Source of the DNA: Lantana camara
Lineage: Eukaryota; Streptophyta; Magnoliopsida; Lamiales; Verbenaceae
Assembly: GCA_037501455.1 (NCBI GenBank)
Contig: CM074858.1
Coordinates: forward strand, 83,116,501-83,180,500
Reading direction: 5' to 3'
DNA: 64,000 bases
Every line of letters starts with the position of its first letter. The stretch's first letter is position 1. Of the stretch, positions 34,145 through 45,464 are shown piece by piece. The notes beneath the pieces are model-generated. The model was not told where the DNA came from. It searched no databases and saw nothing but the letters and a program-made list of their open reading frames with translations. Both the position numbers and the translations under genes were made by a program.

Positions 34145-37111
34145 TGTAGCACCCGGAACGCCGAGATGCCACACCCCCGTACCATAAGTCTAGCTCACAC
34201 ATGAAATGGGTAGTCCATATATGAACCGGACTCATGGCGAACGGGTGACAATAAAAAAAAAACGACACACTAGCTAGGCGGGACTAACCCTCAATTAAAT
34301 ACGATCATGCATAATCAATAAAACGGAAGCATAATATACATTCATGTCTTTAACATCTTTCAAGGTCATTTCCATTATCTCCATATATACAATATCAGTT
34401 TCCAAAGACAAATCATAATGTACAAGAGTATCAAGATAATTCATACGCATCAATATTATATATGACATTATGCTAGACCCGAAATTAAAGACTTGACTCG
34501 ATCCCGCCTAGTATGCAACCTGCAGACCTGAAAATGTGAGGGTGTCAGTCCAACACGGACTGAGCGAGGGGTATAAATAAATATATGCGCAATTACCATG
34601 CAAGCTATAATCTCGGGTAAGATTTTATAAAAGAAGGCAATATAAGTTCAATAGAAAAGTAGGACTCACCCGAGATTACAACTAATCAATTTAATAATTC
34701 AATCACGATCAATTCAATACGTGGCCCGGCGAGTGAGGGCAAATCTCCAACCTTTCACCAAAAGTGTACAATCATTTAATTTAATTAATGAATTAGGTGA
34801 TCACACAAATAATTTCGTACACAATTAGCAATTTCAGTCCATCCTTCTTCCTCCGGGTGATGGGGGATTGCAAGGCCCCGCCATCCAATCATGGTGTGCG
34901 TCGGGAACATGACTCCCACGCACGGGATTTCTTCCTCCACCAAACCTCCTGGTGGATTCAGAGGTGATCCCACAGTTTGTGAGGATAGTGCAAGAGTTAC
35001 CCGTCAGCCCTTGCTTCCTTGGTTGGCTCAATACACTACCCTCGGGCCCCAATGTGAACATGCTTACTCGCCAAAACAATCAATCAATCAATCCGTTCAA
35101 ATCATGACATCCGTTGTAAATCAATAAGATTTGAAAACTGTAAATATATATACCTTTTGACCGAAAACACAAATAGGGTTGTAAGGGTTCTAAGTATCTA
35201 GAATTAAACCTCACCTGACGAGCCAAGGGACAAGATAAGGCTACAAGATAATGCCCACACGATCCATGATCTCCGCCCTGGAGAAAAACTAGACAAGAAA
35301 GGGAATGTGGGAACCCGTGAGACATGACTCAATATGAGACCAATTAGGACGCACGATAATGCTCATGTAAATAAATAAAACCAAGAAATCCATTAAAACT
35401 AGGCATGTATAAACGCCAATTAACACCTAAGAGTTGAAATTACTAACAAGAAATCATGTATTCATATTATTCAATTATTTCAAGTTCAATTCATATAAGG
35501 CATGAAGTCACACAATAACGTTTGGGCAATTAAGTACCAAGAAATGTCAAGTAGGAGCATAATTTTCAATTAATCAAGTATATTTATCATATAAGTCATA
35601 TATGAGAGCCAAGAGAGTGAAAGGAATGCAATAAAGAAGGTTTTGGTGAAGTAAGACAAAAACGGGCAATTTCCGGAAATGCACACGCTGAAGGAAAACT
35701 GGAATAACTTGAGATATAGAAGTTGGAATAAAGTTTTGCTTATTGGAAATGAAACTAGACACATAGGGCTTTCCGAGCATATATGGCTCGTTTTCTAGTT
35801 CAAAGCGAGGAGAAAATGGCGTAAGCTTGAAGTTGGGTGAATGCAGTTTGTCGGTAAAGCAGCGACACCAAAAAGAATTGATAATATCTCACAAACTAGA
35901 AAATATATTGAGGTGATTCCAATTGGAGGTTGTTCTATACTTCAAGCTCTTTCCAATGAATTAAACATCAGGTCATTTGGAGTTCGTATGAGGGAGTAAC
36001 CGGCCGGGTAAAATTCAAGGGAAAAGTTCCCCGACCAGGTAAAGCTGTCCAGAAGCTTTACGGGACAAAAGTACCCGCCCGGGTACTTTTTATGCACAAA
36101 AAGTACCCGCCCGGGTACTGTTCCAGAGCTGGAAAAAGGGACAAAACAGGGGTAGCTTCGGGGAAGAAAGAAAAAGAATGAAAACCCAAAGCAAACTCAA
36201 CCAAAAAGCTCCAAAACAACCATATATCATACATATAACTTGGAGACATCATTAAGTTAACATTTAATCCAAGGAAACATGCTTAGATCATCCAAAATTC
36301 ATCATTCAAACCCATATAATTTCATGCTTCCAACTTCAACATAACTTCATGTTTTCATGCAAGCTTTGGAACATAAAGGCCCTAAACATGCTTCTAACCA
36401 AGAATGAACAAGAAATCATATCTAAATTCACAAACCCTACTTCATATAATCACTCAATAGTTCAAGAAAATCATCCATTTTTACCTTGAAATGAAAGAAG
36501 AAGGAATGGAATGATGAGATGATGAAGATGCTTCCACTTATACAATTTCTCCTTGAATTCTAGCTTGAAAATGAGATGAAATCCCCTTCCTTCCTCTTGG
36601 TGTAAAAATCGTGTATTAGTGTGTGTGTGTGTGGTTTTTGATGAAATGAAATGAAAGAGATATGAATGTATATGATATATTATGTATGTAATGCATAGAT
36701 ATACACAAAAGTCTTCCACTAACTCATATGACTCATCACATTTTGCAAATTAGTCCCTCTATTATATGAATGCATGCAATTAAGTTTTAATCCATGGAAA
36801 GTGAGTATCTAACTCCATTTAAGTCATGCAATTAAATCCACACATTTACATATATGAGCATTTAAGGTCATATAAGAGCATTTAGTCACATTAACAATTA
36901 ATTCATAAAGGCTCATGGAAATATTATGCATCTAATGTTATGAAAAATATATAAAGTATCACATAATATCAATTAAGCACATTATCAATTATTTCATGTA
37001 AATTTCAAGTTAAGGATAATTCACATAAATACATAGAAATATAATACATATAATATTATGAAATGTAGATAAATTATCACATAATGCATAAATTGAAAAC
37101 GGGGCGTTCCA
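34145..37111 (-). mobile_element. Solo LTR 2 (2967 bp) in the copia-A leader, minus orientation
   Basis: On the minus strand it starts TGGAACGCCCCG and ends CGTTCCGGGTGCTACA, flanked by a perfect duplication TTGGA (34140-34144 and 37112-37116). No gag-pol inside, hence a solo LTR. Similar in length and terminal words to solo LTR 1 but not the same family. It contains a doubled GTACCCG..CGGGTAC palindrome at 36070-36120 and a (GT)n run at 36617-36632. Confidence 0.85.
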
Positions 37112-37164
37112 TTGGATTTCTTGGATTGGTTTTGCTTTTGAATGAAAACACGAAATGAAAAGCC

Positions 37165-37400
37165 TGGATTACGAACAAGTGAAACCCCGCACGCTAAGGC
37201 GTCGCGTGCCACCGCCCGCCTGACCTAGGTGTGCGCAGGGCCTTGCGCCCAGTCCCTCCCGCAACCGCGCGGGAGGCCTTCCGGGCGTGCCTATCGTCCG
37301 CCACTGGCCGAGAGGGGCTGCGCGCAGCAACGCGCGCACTCGCGCGACCTTGGCAGCGTGCAGGCCCTTCGCGTACGGGCCCCGTTTTCTTTGTGATCCG
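37165..37400. other. GC-rich island in the copia-A leader
   Basis: About 235 bp of very GC-rich DNA (words GCGCGC, CCGCGCGGGAGG, CGCGCGCACTCGCGCGA) inside AT-rich leader sequence. Short frames on both strands look like chance products of the composition. Origin unknown. Confidence 0.6.
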
Positions 37401-38525
37401 TTTTCGTATTTCGTGCAATCCAGTCCTGATTTTAATTTTAATTTTAATTTAATTTTATTAAAAACTGTTTTATTTATATTTATTTTAATTTTGAATAAAA
37501 CTTAAAATTGGGAATTTTTGTGAAATAGAAACGGTTTATAATTTTTGGGAAACTACATCTTTGATAAAATTGTTAATTTTCAGAAATTAATTGGAATTTT
37601 ATTTGTTTTAATAATTTGGGATTTATTAAAAACTTTTATCAATAAGACTCGCATCAAGTCATGTTTTAAGTCATTAGAACTTGAAACGAGAATTTTAATT
37701 TATTGGCTAAATTTAAATTCTCGCCAGTTGCATGTTAGGTGATCATGGGTTTAGACTTATGTATGGTTTTAATTTATGCACATGGATGGTTTAAATTGGG
37801 GTTGGAGCCCTATAGTTGCGTTTTCCAATTGAGGTTGGAGCCTCACTTATGTGCGTACTGTTATGTGATTTATTATGTGGCTTTCCATATTACTGTTTTG
37901 AGGCCGGGGTATGCCCCGTGTATTTGTCTAAGGCCAATATGAAGATTGAGCCTTATTACCTTTCAGTACTTTTTCATTTTCTTGGGAGTAGAATAGATGG
38001 TGAGGTTTTATTTTTATTTTGGAGACAATGCACCCATGGAGTAAGATGGACCACATTCAAGTAACAAAGAGGCTATAAGTGAAGACCCCTCAAAATGTTA
38101 GGGAGGGAAATCTCAATTGAAAATGTAATAGAGATAGGGCTCGTATTTTGTTACCGCTTTCCCTTATGTGATTTAAACTGTTTATGTGGCATGTATGTTA
38201 GAACTTGTGATTGTGGAGTGGCTCCCACATATCACGCATAAGATAGGTAGAACCCATGATCATCACATGTTAGTATCATGCTAGAACATGTTATCTGCTA
38301 AGTGCTTGTGTGAAATGCATTTAAGTTGTACTTGCATTAATCAAAACTAATTAAAATTGGATAACATATATTTTGGTGAGGTCGAACCAGACAACTCTCC
38401 GGTTGATTCGAAAATTCCCATTAAATATTAAGCTAATTTCGAACAATAGGTGTTTAATTCGAGATGCAAATTTTGAATTAAATTTCTTGCATTCCATCAA
38501 TAGGTTTTAAGTTTAGTAAGTGAAG

Positions 38526-38873
38526 CTAGTTATTATCCGCGAGTCGTGGGATAGCTAGTGGAGCTTATTACTTCTTAGTTACCTAATTGATCATTTTAAA
38601 TGATCAATATTTCGTGGTCAATTTTGGCAAGGGCGATGTCTGCGAGTCGTGGGTCGTTCAAACTAAGTTTTGATCATGATCTTATGATTGATGGGTCTAG
38701 CTTAACGCCTAAGTAAATATGGATGTCGCACGAGTCGTGGGTCCATATTGAAAGATAGGTGATGCAAAAACAATTACTAAGAGTTCTAAAGGTGTTAGAA
38801 TTGGTAAGTTGTACCTACCTAGGATTTTACTTAGAATGTCTGCGAGTCGTGGGCTTGAGGTAAAATGCCTAGG
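38526..38873 (+). other. Array of four stem-loops with CGAGTCGTGGG loops in the copia-A leader
   Basis: The 11-mer CGAGTCGTGGG occurs at 38540-38550, 38643-38653, 38731-38741 and 38843-38853. Three copies are flanked by clear inverted repeats: CTAG/TATCC with GGATA/CTAG (38526-38558), AATATGGA with TCCATATT (38716-38749), and CCTAGG/ATTTTAC with GTAAAAT/CCTAGG (38818-38873). The second has only a weak stem. The loop core CGAGTCG is itself near-palindromic. Confidence 0.65.
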
Positions 38874-39059
38874 ATCTTAGTACCCATTGGGAAACGTGTT
38901 CCTCTTAGATCTTTGGGAATTATAGATCTCCGAAAAACAATGGGAGCTACATTAGATTAAAGACCTTATCTTTTGTATATCGTTATAATTCAGCATGCTC
39001 ACTAGTTCTCTATTTTACCATTTAGGTCGTAGATTCTGTGATTCTCTACGTGTTTTGAA

Positions 39060-40340
39060 ATGGCAACCAAAAACCCTCTTGTATCGATCCTCGAGTCAAA
39101 CTAGTTAACTGGTCCCAACTATTCTGATTGGCTGAGGAATTTGAAAATCATTTTAGATTCTAAGAAGAGAACTTATGTTCTCTTCGAAGGGAGCCTAGTC
39201 CCGGAGGGGACGCTCCCACTCGGGCAGAGCGGGACGCGATCCAGAAGTGGAAGGATGATAATCTCCAAGCCCGTTGCCTCATGTTGGCCAACATGTCTCC
39301 AGACTTGCAAAGGCAACATGAGGCCATGGAATTTGCTTGGGAGATTTACGACCACTTAGAGCAACTTTACCGCCCTCATGAACATGTTACAAGGTATAAC
39401 ACTTCAAAGGAATTGTTCCACTTGAGAATGAGGGAAGGTTCAAGTGTCCATGAATATGGACTCAAGTTTCTCGCCCTTACTGAGAAACTTGCTTCCGTGG
39501 ACATGCCACTGAAAGATGAGCTTTTAGTGGACTTGTTCCTAGCCTCGCTCCCACCATCATTCAACCGATTTGTCCTTAACTTCAATATGAATCATGCTAG
39601 TGCTACTATAGCTGAGCTGATTACTCAGCTTGTGACTGCTGAAAGCATGATCAAGAAGGACAATAAGGTTCTGATGGTGAATGCTCCATCTTCCTCTTCT
39701 GGACCTTCTAAAGGTAAGGGCAAGAAAGCCCAAAAGAAGAAGAAGAAAGCCCTTAGGCCCACTGGTGACGTTTCGAAGGGGAAGGCCCAAAAGAAGAAGC
39801 GTGATCAGAAAGAGGATGTTGGCTTCCATTGTGGAAAATCGGGACATCGAGGAGAAACTGCCCAGAGTACAAGGCTACTCTAAAGAAAGGTATGTTTCTT
39901 GTTGAAGTAAATCTTTCTATTAATTCTAGTTCTTGGGTACTTGATACCGGTTGTGGAGCTCATATCTGTAATGATGTACAGATGCTAAATGAAGTTCAAC
40001 AACTCAGAGAAGGAGAATGTGTCTTGAAGATCGGCGATGGCTCAAATGTTGAAGCTCGACCTTTAGGCACAATTAGATTAGATTTAGGTAGTTTTGAGTT
40101 AGTTTTAAATAAAGTCCTTTATATACCGAGCATTATTCGTAATATAATTTTAGTTCCAATTTTAGATTGTGAAGGTTATGAAACTTATATTAAGAATGGT
40201 AAATATTTTATCAAACGGAACAACTCTTCCGTTCACATCGGTACTCTAAGTAATGGACTTTATCTAACTCAAAATATCAATATTATGAATATACAACGAG
40301 AAACTAAACGTAAGAGAGATGACAAAGTTTCAGCTCCCTT
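39060..40340 (+). pseudogene. copia-A gag and protease
   Basis: Begins MATKNPLVSILESN and hits TAG at 39102-39104, then continues LTGPNYSDWLRNLKIILDS. A frameshift near 39200 moves to the long gag frame with LEQLYRPHEHVTRYN and FLASLPPSFNRFVLNFNM, a Lys-rich tail and a frameshifted zinc knuckle (FHCGKSGH). The protease follows in another frame: SWVLDTGCGAHICNDV, GSNVEARPLGTIRLD. Non-functional. Confidence 0.85.
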
Positions 40341-41178
40341 ATGACACGCTAGATCAGGACACATTGCCAAGAACAAAATTAGCAAGACAAACACTTTAGG
40401 ATCATTCTCTGAAAATAATCTCAAAGAGTTAGCTTCTTGCGAGTCCTGTCTCAAAGGAAAGATGTCCAAAGTTCCTTTTAGAGGAACTGTGGAACGTGCC
40501 ACTATGGTCTTGGATTTGATCCATTCTGATGTCTGTGGACCGCTTAGTGTAAGCACTAGAAACAATCATCAGTATTTCATAACCTTTACCGATGACTTTA
40601 GTCGGTATGGTTATGTATAATTAATGAAGTATAAATCTGAAGCTTTTGAGAAATTCCTAAAATTTCAAAAGGAGGTTGAGAACCAAACTGGTCACAAGAT
40701 CAAAGCACTTCGATCTGATCGAGGAGGCGAGTATCTTAGTGAAGAATTCCTTAAACATCTCAAAGATAATGGGATTATCTCTCAGTGGACTCCTCCGGGA
40801 ACTCCTCAACTTAATGGAGTTTCTGAGAGAAGGAATCGAACTCTACTCGATATAGTTCGTTCCATGATGAGTTTCACTGACTTACCACCTTCTTTCTAGG
40901 GTTATGCCCTAGAAAGTACAGCAAAGATTTTGAATCTAGTTCCCTCTAAGTCAGTCCCTAAAACGCCCTATGAAATGTGGCATGGTAAAATCCCTAGTTA
41001 TTCTTACTTGAGAATTTGGGGTTGTCCTGCTTACGTGAAGAGGACAGTGGGAGATAAGTTAGAATCTCGTTCTAACTTATGCTACTTTTTAGGTCATCCT
41101 AAGGAATTCATAGGTGTTTGTTTCCAGAAATGCTAATTTTCTTGAGGAACCGTTCCTTAAAGAAAAGTGAGGCAAGAT
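40341..41178 (+). pseudogene. copia-A integrase
   Basis: GAG-pre-integrase region (RSGHIAKNKIS, CESCLKGKMS), then DLIHSDVCGPL, FTDDFSRYGYV, a stop, IKALRSDRGGEYLSEEFL and WTPPGTPQLNGVSERRNRTL giving the D, D and E residues. A second stop follows at 40900; the end reads RIWGCPAYVKR. Confidence 0.85.
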
Positions 41179-42917
41179 CATAGAATTAGAGGAAGTACAA
41201 AGTGACCCCACGCCACCCACTGAAGAAACATCCCTTTCTGATCAACCACAACCAATCATGAATTTCGATACATACGTAAATCCTCCTCTAAGGCATTCTG
41301 AACGCACTCTTAGACAGCCGGAGAGATGGTATGGATTTTTCCATAAGATCTCTCAAAAGGATAATGATCCTTTAACATATGAGGAGGCACTTTTAGATTT
41401 TGACTCTGAACAGTGGATAGAAGCCAAAAAATCCGAAATGGATTCCATGAACTGCAACTAAGTTTGGACCTTGGGAGATTTGCCTGATGGGGTCAAACCC
41501 GTAGGTTGCAAATGGATCTTTAAGAGAAAGCTTGGAGTTGATGGAAGCATTGCAGCCTACAAAGCAAGACTGGTTGCAAAAGGATTTACTCAAAGACCCG
41601 GCGTGGACTTTGATGAAACCTTTTCACCAGCTGCAATGCAAAAGTCTATTATGACTATGAGATATGGCAAATGGATGTGAAAACTGCCTTTCTCAATGGT
41701 AACATTGATAAGGATATTTATACGGAGCAACCCATAGGTTTCACATTCAGTGGGAGTGAGCAAAAGGTTTGCAAACTCCAAAGATCAATCTATGGATTGA
41801 AATAGGCTTCTAGGAATTGGAACATTCGATTTGTTGAATCAGTCAAGGCGTTTGGTTTCATTTGAGTTTCGAATGAATCATGTGTGTATAGAAAGAAATT
41901 GGAGACCTCAATCAATTCTTAGTACTTTATGTTGATGACATCCTTCTTATTGGGAATTCGAAGGATGACATGAAAGTAACTAAGTTATGGTTATCGAACC
42001 AATTCGAGATGAAAGATCTTGGTGATGCGTCCTATATCCTTGGAATTAAAATCTATCGAGATAGATCTAGAAGGTTAATAGGACTATCACAGTCGATGTA
42101 CATTGGCAAAGTATTGAAGAGATTCAATATGGAGTCAGCAAAGGTTAAGAACCTTCCTATGAGTGTAGGAACATGTCTTTCTAAGAAGATGTGTCCTAAG
42201 ACTAACCTTGAGAGGGAAAGAATGACTCATACACCTTATGCATCAGCAATAGGTAGCATAATGTATGCAATGTTATGTACTCGACCGGATGTGGCTTATG
42301 CACTTAGTGTAACAAGTCGTTTCCAATCTGACCCTGGAGATGGTCACTCGGCTGCCGTGAAGAATATTCTTAAGTACTTGAAAAGTACTAAAGATTTATT
42401 GTTAGTTTACGGAGGTCCGAAAGATCTTACTGTCGAAGGATACAGCGATGCAAGCTTTGTATTTGACTTAGATGATTTTAAGTCAATGTCAAAATACATT
42501 TTCTGCCTAAACGGCGGAGCAGTGAGTTGGAAGAGTTCCAAGCAAACGACCACTGCAGATTCGACCACTGAGGCCGAATACTTAGCTGTGAATGATGCAG
42601 CTAAGGAAGGTGTTTGGATTAGAAACTTCATTCAAAAGTTGAGTGTTGTTCCTAGCATGAAAGACTCCATTACTGTGTTTTGTGATAACACTGGGGCGGT
42701 TGCTCAAGCAAGAGAACCAAGATCTCACCAACGGACCAAGCACATCATGAGGAAGTATCACCTAATCCGTAATATTATCAAAAGAGGAGATGTGCAAATT
42801 GAGAGGGTCACATCAGCAGAGAACGTGGCAGATCCACTTACTAAACCTCTTAGTCGAGAAGCTTTCGAAGGTCATCTTCAGAAGATGGGACTTAGAGTAG
42901 CTTTAGAATGGCTTTGA
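41179..42917 (+). pseudogene. copia-A reverse transcriptase and RNase H
   Basis: RT starts at [52 protein letters not shown], then a small deletion (near 41650) and frameshifts; LYVDDILLIGNS can be read at about 41925-41960. The final 315-codon frame (41970-42917) covers the RT thumb and RNase H (YSDASF, DSTTEAEYLA, FCDNTGAVA) to the TGA. Catalytic YVDD is in a different frame from the RNase H. Confidence 0.87.
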
Positions 42918-42933
42918 CGGGCAAGTGGGAGAT
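42918..42933 (+). other. copia-A polypurine tract
   Basis: CGGGCAAGTGGGAGAT directly before the 3' LTR TGTTAGG. The same GGGCAAGTGGGAGAT is used by both copia-B elements. Confidence 0.75.
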
Positions 42934-44283
42934 TGTTAGGAATAGTGCCCTAGAAAGTTGATTCTATATCCGCTTTGTACTTTTCCTTATTGTAATCACA
43001 AACAATCTTTGAATAAAATAACGAATTTAGGCAACACTTCTTTATATGCTCTTGTTTGGTATGCGTTTACTTTAGCTGTGCATATATAAGAACTCCCCTA
43101 ATCCTGATGACTTTAGGACTCTACCATTTAGGTGAAATGGTTCATGAAACGAGCCCTATATCACATAAGTCATGATTAGTAAAATACTCGAAGCCGATGA
43201 GTCCTACAGACAGTGGGAGTGTCAACCTGACTCCTCTAAGGCTTGCTTGTGTGATCACGCCCTTAAGAAGGACCACCTTGTTTCATGGAGGTGCAAAGTG
43301 TATAGTTGATACGTGCGTGATACATGAGGGTGCTTACTTCAATAAGTAAGTTCACTGAGGTGCCCCGTGTGAGAATATTCCTAAATGGGAACAGAAGTTT
43401 CTATTTCAGGAAATGGAAACTTCCAGATTGGGAAATATCTCACGAGTCATTGATGTGAAAAATTAATCCTTAGACTTGAGGTTCCATGTCACTTTATGAG
43501 TTAACTCTGTAGTCTTAGGCATAAGCTTTAAAGGGTGTTGCCTTAGACAACTGATTCAAGGCTTATGCTGGGGCTGCACAAGTGACTCATGAAAGTGAAT
43601 GAGAATAAAAAAAGGACCTGCACTTGCATCTGCAAGGTGATCTCTTATTGTGTAAGTCATTCATATGTCATATGGAGTCCTTGGCCAAGGCAGTAGATCA
43701 AGACATCAAGAAAAGGGTTTCTTGGATTGAGATCAAATGGATATGAAATGCACTTAGCTTTAAGATCGGATTATTAGGGTTTTGATTATTCCCTTACCCT
43801 AGATCTTGGTTGAGAAATAGTAAGTAGGAGGATTGTATTTCACATGAATCAACGACTTAAAGGTTCTGTCGAATCGAGACATTCCAATTCAGCTAGTTGT
43901 TAAACACCTGTTGCTAGACTATGGTCGTTTAATTTGTGGACTGATTAATTATTTAGTGAATTAATTTATTAGGGTCACTGCTAATTGAATTGAGAACCTA
44001 GAGGGTCACACACAACAACTTGGTTACATGAGTTAAGGCTTTAAAATGATTACACGAGTTGATCATGCCGAGAGGGTTCCACACGTGTGAATCACACGTG
44101 TGGGTCACGTGAGGAGACGTGTCTCACACGTGTATATATATATATATTATATGTGTTAAATAATTAATGTGTTAATTATTTAATAGACTTTGGTTTAATT
44201 TTGAATTAAAATGTAAGTCTTATTTTGGAGAAAAATAATCTATTTAATTAATTCCGCTGCTTTCTGATTCCTGTTTTCCAACA
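42934..44283 (+). repeat. copia-A 3' LTR (1350 bp, internally deleted)
   Basis: Matches the 5' LTR up to TCTATTTAATTAATT (about 44251) and then jumps to CCGCTGCTTTCTG at its end. About 590 bp is missing, including the TATA box and presumed R/U5. The junction has AATT microhomology. Confidence 0.9.
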
Positions 44284-44288
44284 TGGCA

Positions 44289-45037
44289 TCCTTGCGGCGT
44301 TACAACAGAATTTTTGCGATGGCCTCTCTCATGCTTTGGCGACGCTGATGGGTTTAGAAAGTGAGAAGATGGTGGCAGTTATGTGGGCAATCTGGAACCA
44401 CAGAAATTGGAGATTTCATCAGGGAATTGTGCAGCCATTTGGTGTCACGGTTGGCAATACCTTCTCCAATTTGCTTAGCTCAGTGGCAGTCGAGTGTGAG
44501 CTGGCTGAGCGGATTCCCGAAAATGCTAGGTGGATCAAACCAACACGGGGGTGGATTAAACTTAACTACGATGGAGCGGTGTTCTTGGATGACGAAGCGA
44601 TCAGAATTGGAGTGATTACGAGGGACGAGAACATTGGATGTGTGGGGTGGGAAACCGATAGAAGAAGGAACCTGACGGACCCACTGGTGGCCGAAGCTTT
44701 CGCTGCTCTCTCGGCTATCCGGCTGGCTCACGATTTTGGTTGGCGTAAGGTTATTCTTGAGGGGGAGTGTTTGAATATGGTGAATAAAATCTTCGTAGAA
44801 GATAAAAATCTCTCTGCATTGGCAACGTTATCTTGGATATTAAGCTCTTATGTTCGTGTTTTGATGAGATCCGTTTTTTGTCTAATCGACGTGGTGCAAA
44901 CTTAGCTGCCCACAAGCTTTGCTCGTAATACGGCCTCGGCCTGCGTAGGTTCGTTGGATCTTCCCACCTTTGTTTCAGATGTTGTTTTTGCTGATTCTTC
45001 TTAGCTTGTAGCCTCTTTGGCTGATCAGCCAAAAAAA
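44289..45037 (+). pseudogene. LINE-1 ORF2 C-terminal RNase H and 3' end
   Basis: The LINE resumes after the TGGCA duplication. RNase H-like frame: RGWIKLNYDGAVFLDDEAI, VAEAFAALSAIRLAHDFGW, VILEGECLNMV; the third catalytic Asp expected after EG is Glu here. A frameshift near 44870 leads to the usual NRRGANLAAHKL ending. A short 3' UTR and poly(A) follow. Confidence 0.8.
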
Positions 45038-45051
45038 AAAAAGGTTCAAAT

Positions 45052-45185
45052 ACATTAAAATAACAAGTTCAAAATTGAATATTATACTATTTAATAAATT
45101 TGCATATTTTATAGTGTAAACCAATAGGATTAATATATATCATTGTAAACTAGCAGTAATTTGTTGTTATAAATAATAAAATTAG
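45052..45185. other. AT-rich spacer between the two LINEs
   Basis: Continues the pre-insertion sequence right of the LINE-1 duplication; no gene seen. The 5' boundary of the next LINE is approximate. Confidence 0.45.
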
Positions 45186-45464
45186 GAGACAGTTTTTTCT
45201 CGCGTATAGGAGTCTCCTCTCGCATGAGAGCCGCCACTTACAACCCTAATTCTCACCGACGTCATAGTTGGTCTCACTCGCTATCGACAGACAGCCCTCC
45301 CGCCCGCCGTCACCTGCGCACCTCCTCTATTGCTCACAATAACTCTAATTCTGTGGTTTTTCTCTGATTTCCCTGTGTTCTTATCTCTTCCCGATTCTTA
45401 TTTGTATGTTTTCGTCCGTTGCCTGGGGCATCTCTTTTGGAGGGCAGGCCCTCCACGTTACTCT

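Larger units (their letters stand above)
31985..44283 (+). mobile_element. Ty1/copia retrotransposon copia-A
   Basis: TG…CA ends with a perfect 5-bp duplication TGGCA (31980-31984 and 44284-44288) in the LINE-1 ORF2. 5' LTR 31985-33925, PBS, long leader to 39059, degenerate gag-pol 39060-42917, PPT, and a shortened 3' LTR 42934-44283. Copia order is certain: integrase precedes reverse transcriptase. Leader carries a solo LTR insertion (34145-37111). LTRs look roughly 5% diverged at their starts, so it is older than the Tat element. Confidence 0.92.
25026..45037 (+). mobile_element. L1-type LINE-1 (5'-truncated), interrupted by later insertions
   Basis: Bounded by a 14-bp target duplication AAAAAGGTTCAAAT (25012-25025 and 45038-45051) and a 3' poly(A) run at 45031-45042. 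Without the later elements it is about 4.5 kb. Order: end of ORF1 with zinc knuckle, ORF2 endonuclease, reverse transcriptase, zinc-binding RT C-terminal domain and RNase H. Many stops and frameshifts. Insertions: a small TIR element carrying a solo LTR (26509-30027) and copia-A (31985-44283). Confidence 0.9.

Noticed and set aside
37194..37505. Opposed Arg/Ala-rich frames in the GC-rich segment
   Set aside because: Overlapping frames on both strands are expected from high GC and low TA content; no domain or start context.
38540..38853. Regularly spaced CGAGTCGTGGG repeats as a possible CRISPR-like array
   Set aside because: The repeat is only 11 nt, in a plant retrotransposon leader, with spacing that varies by 24 nt and no associated genes; an RNA hairpin array explains it better.
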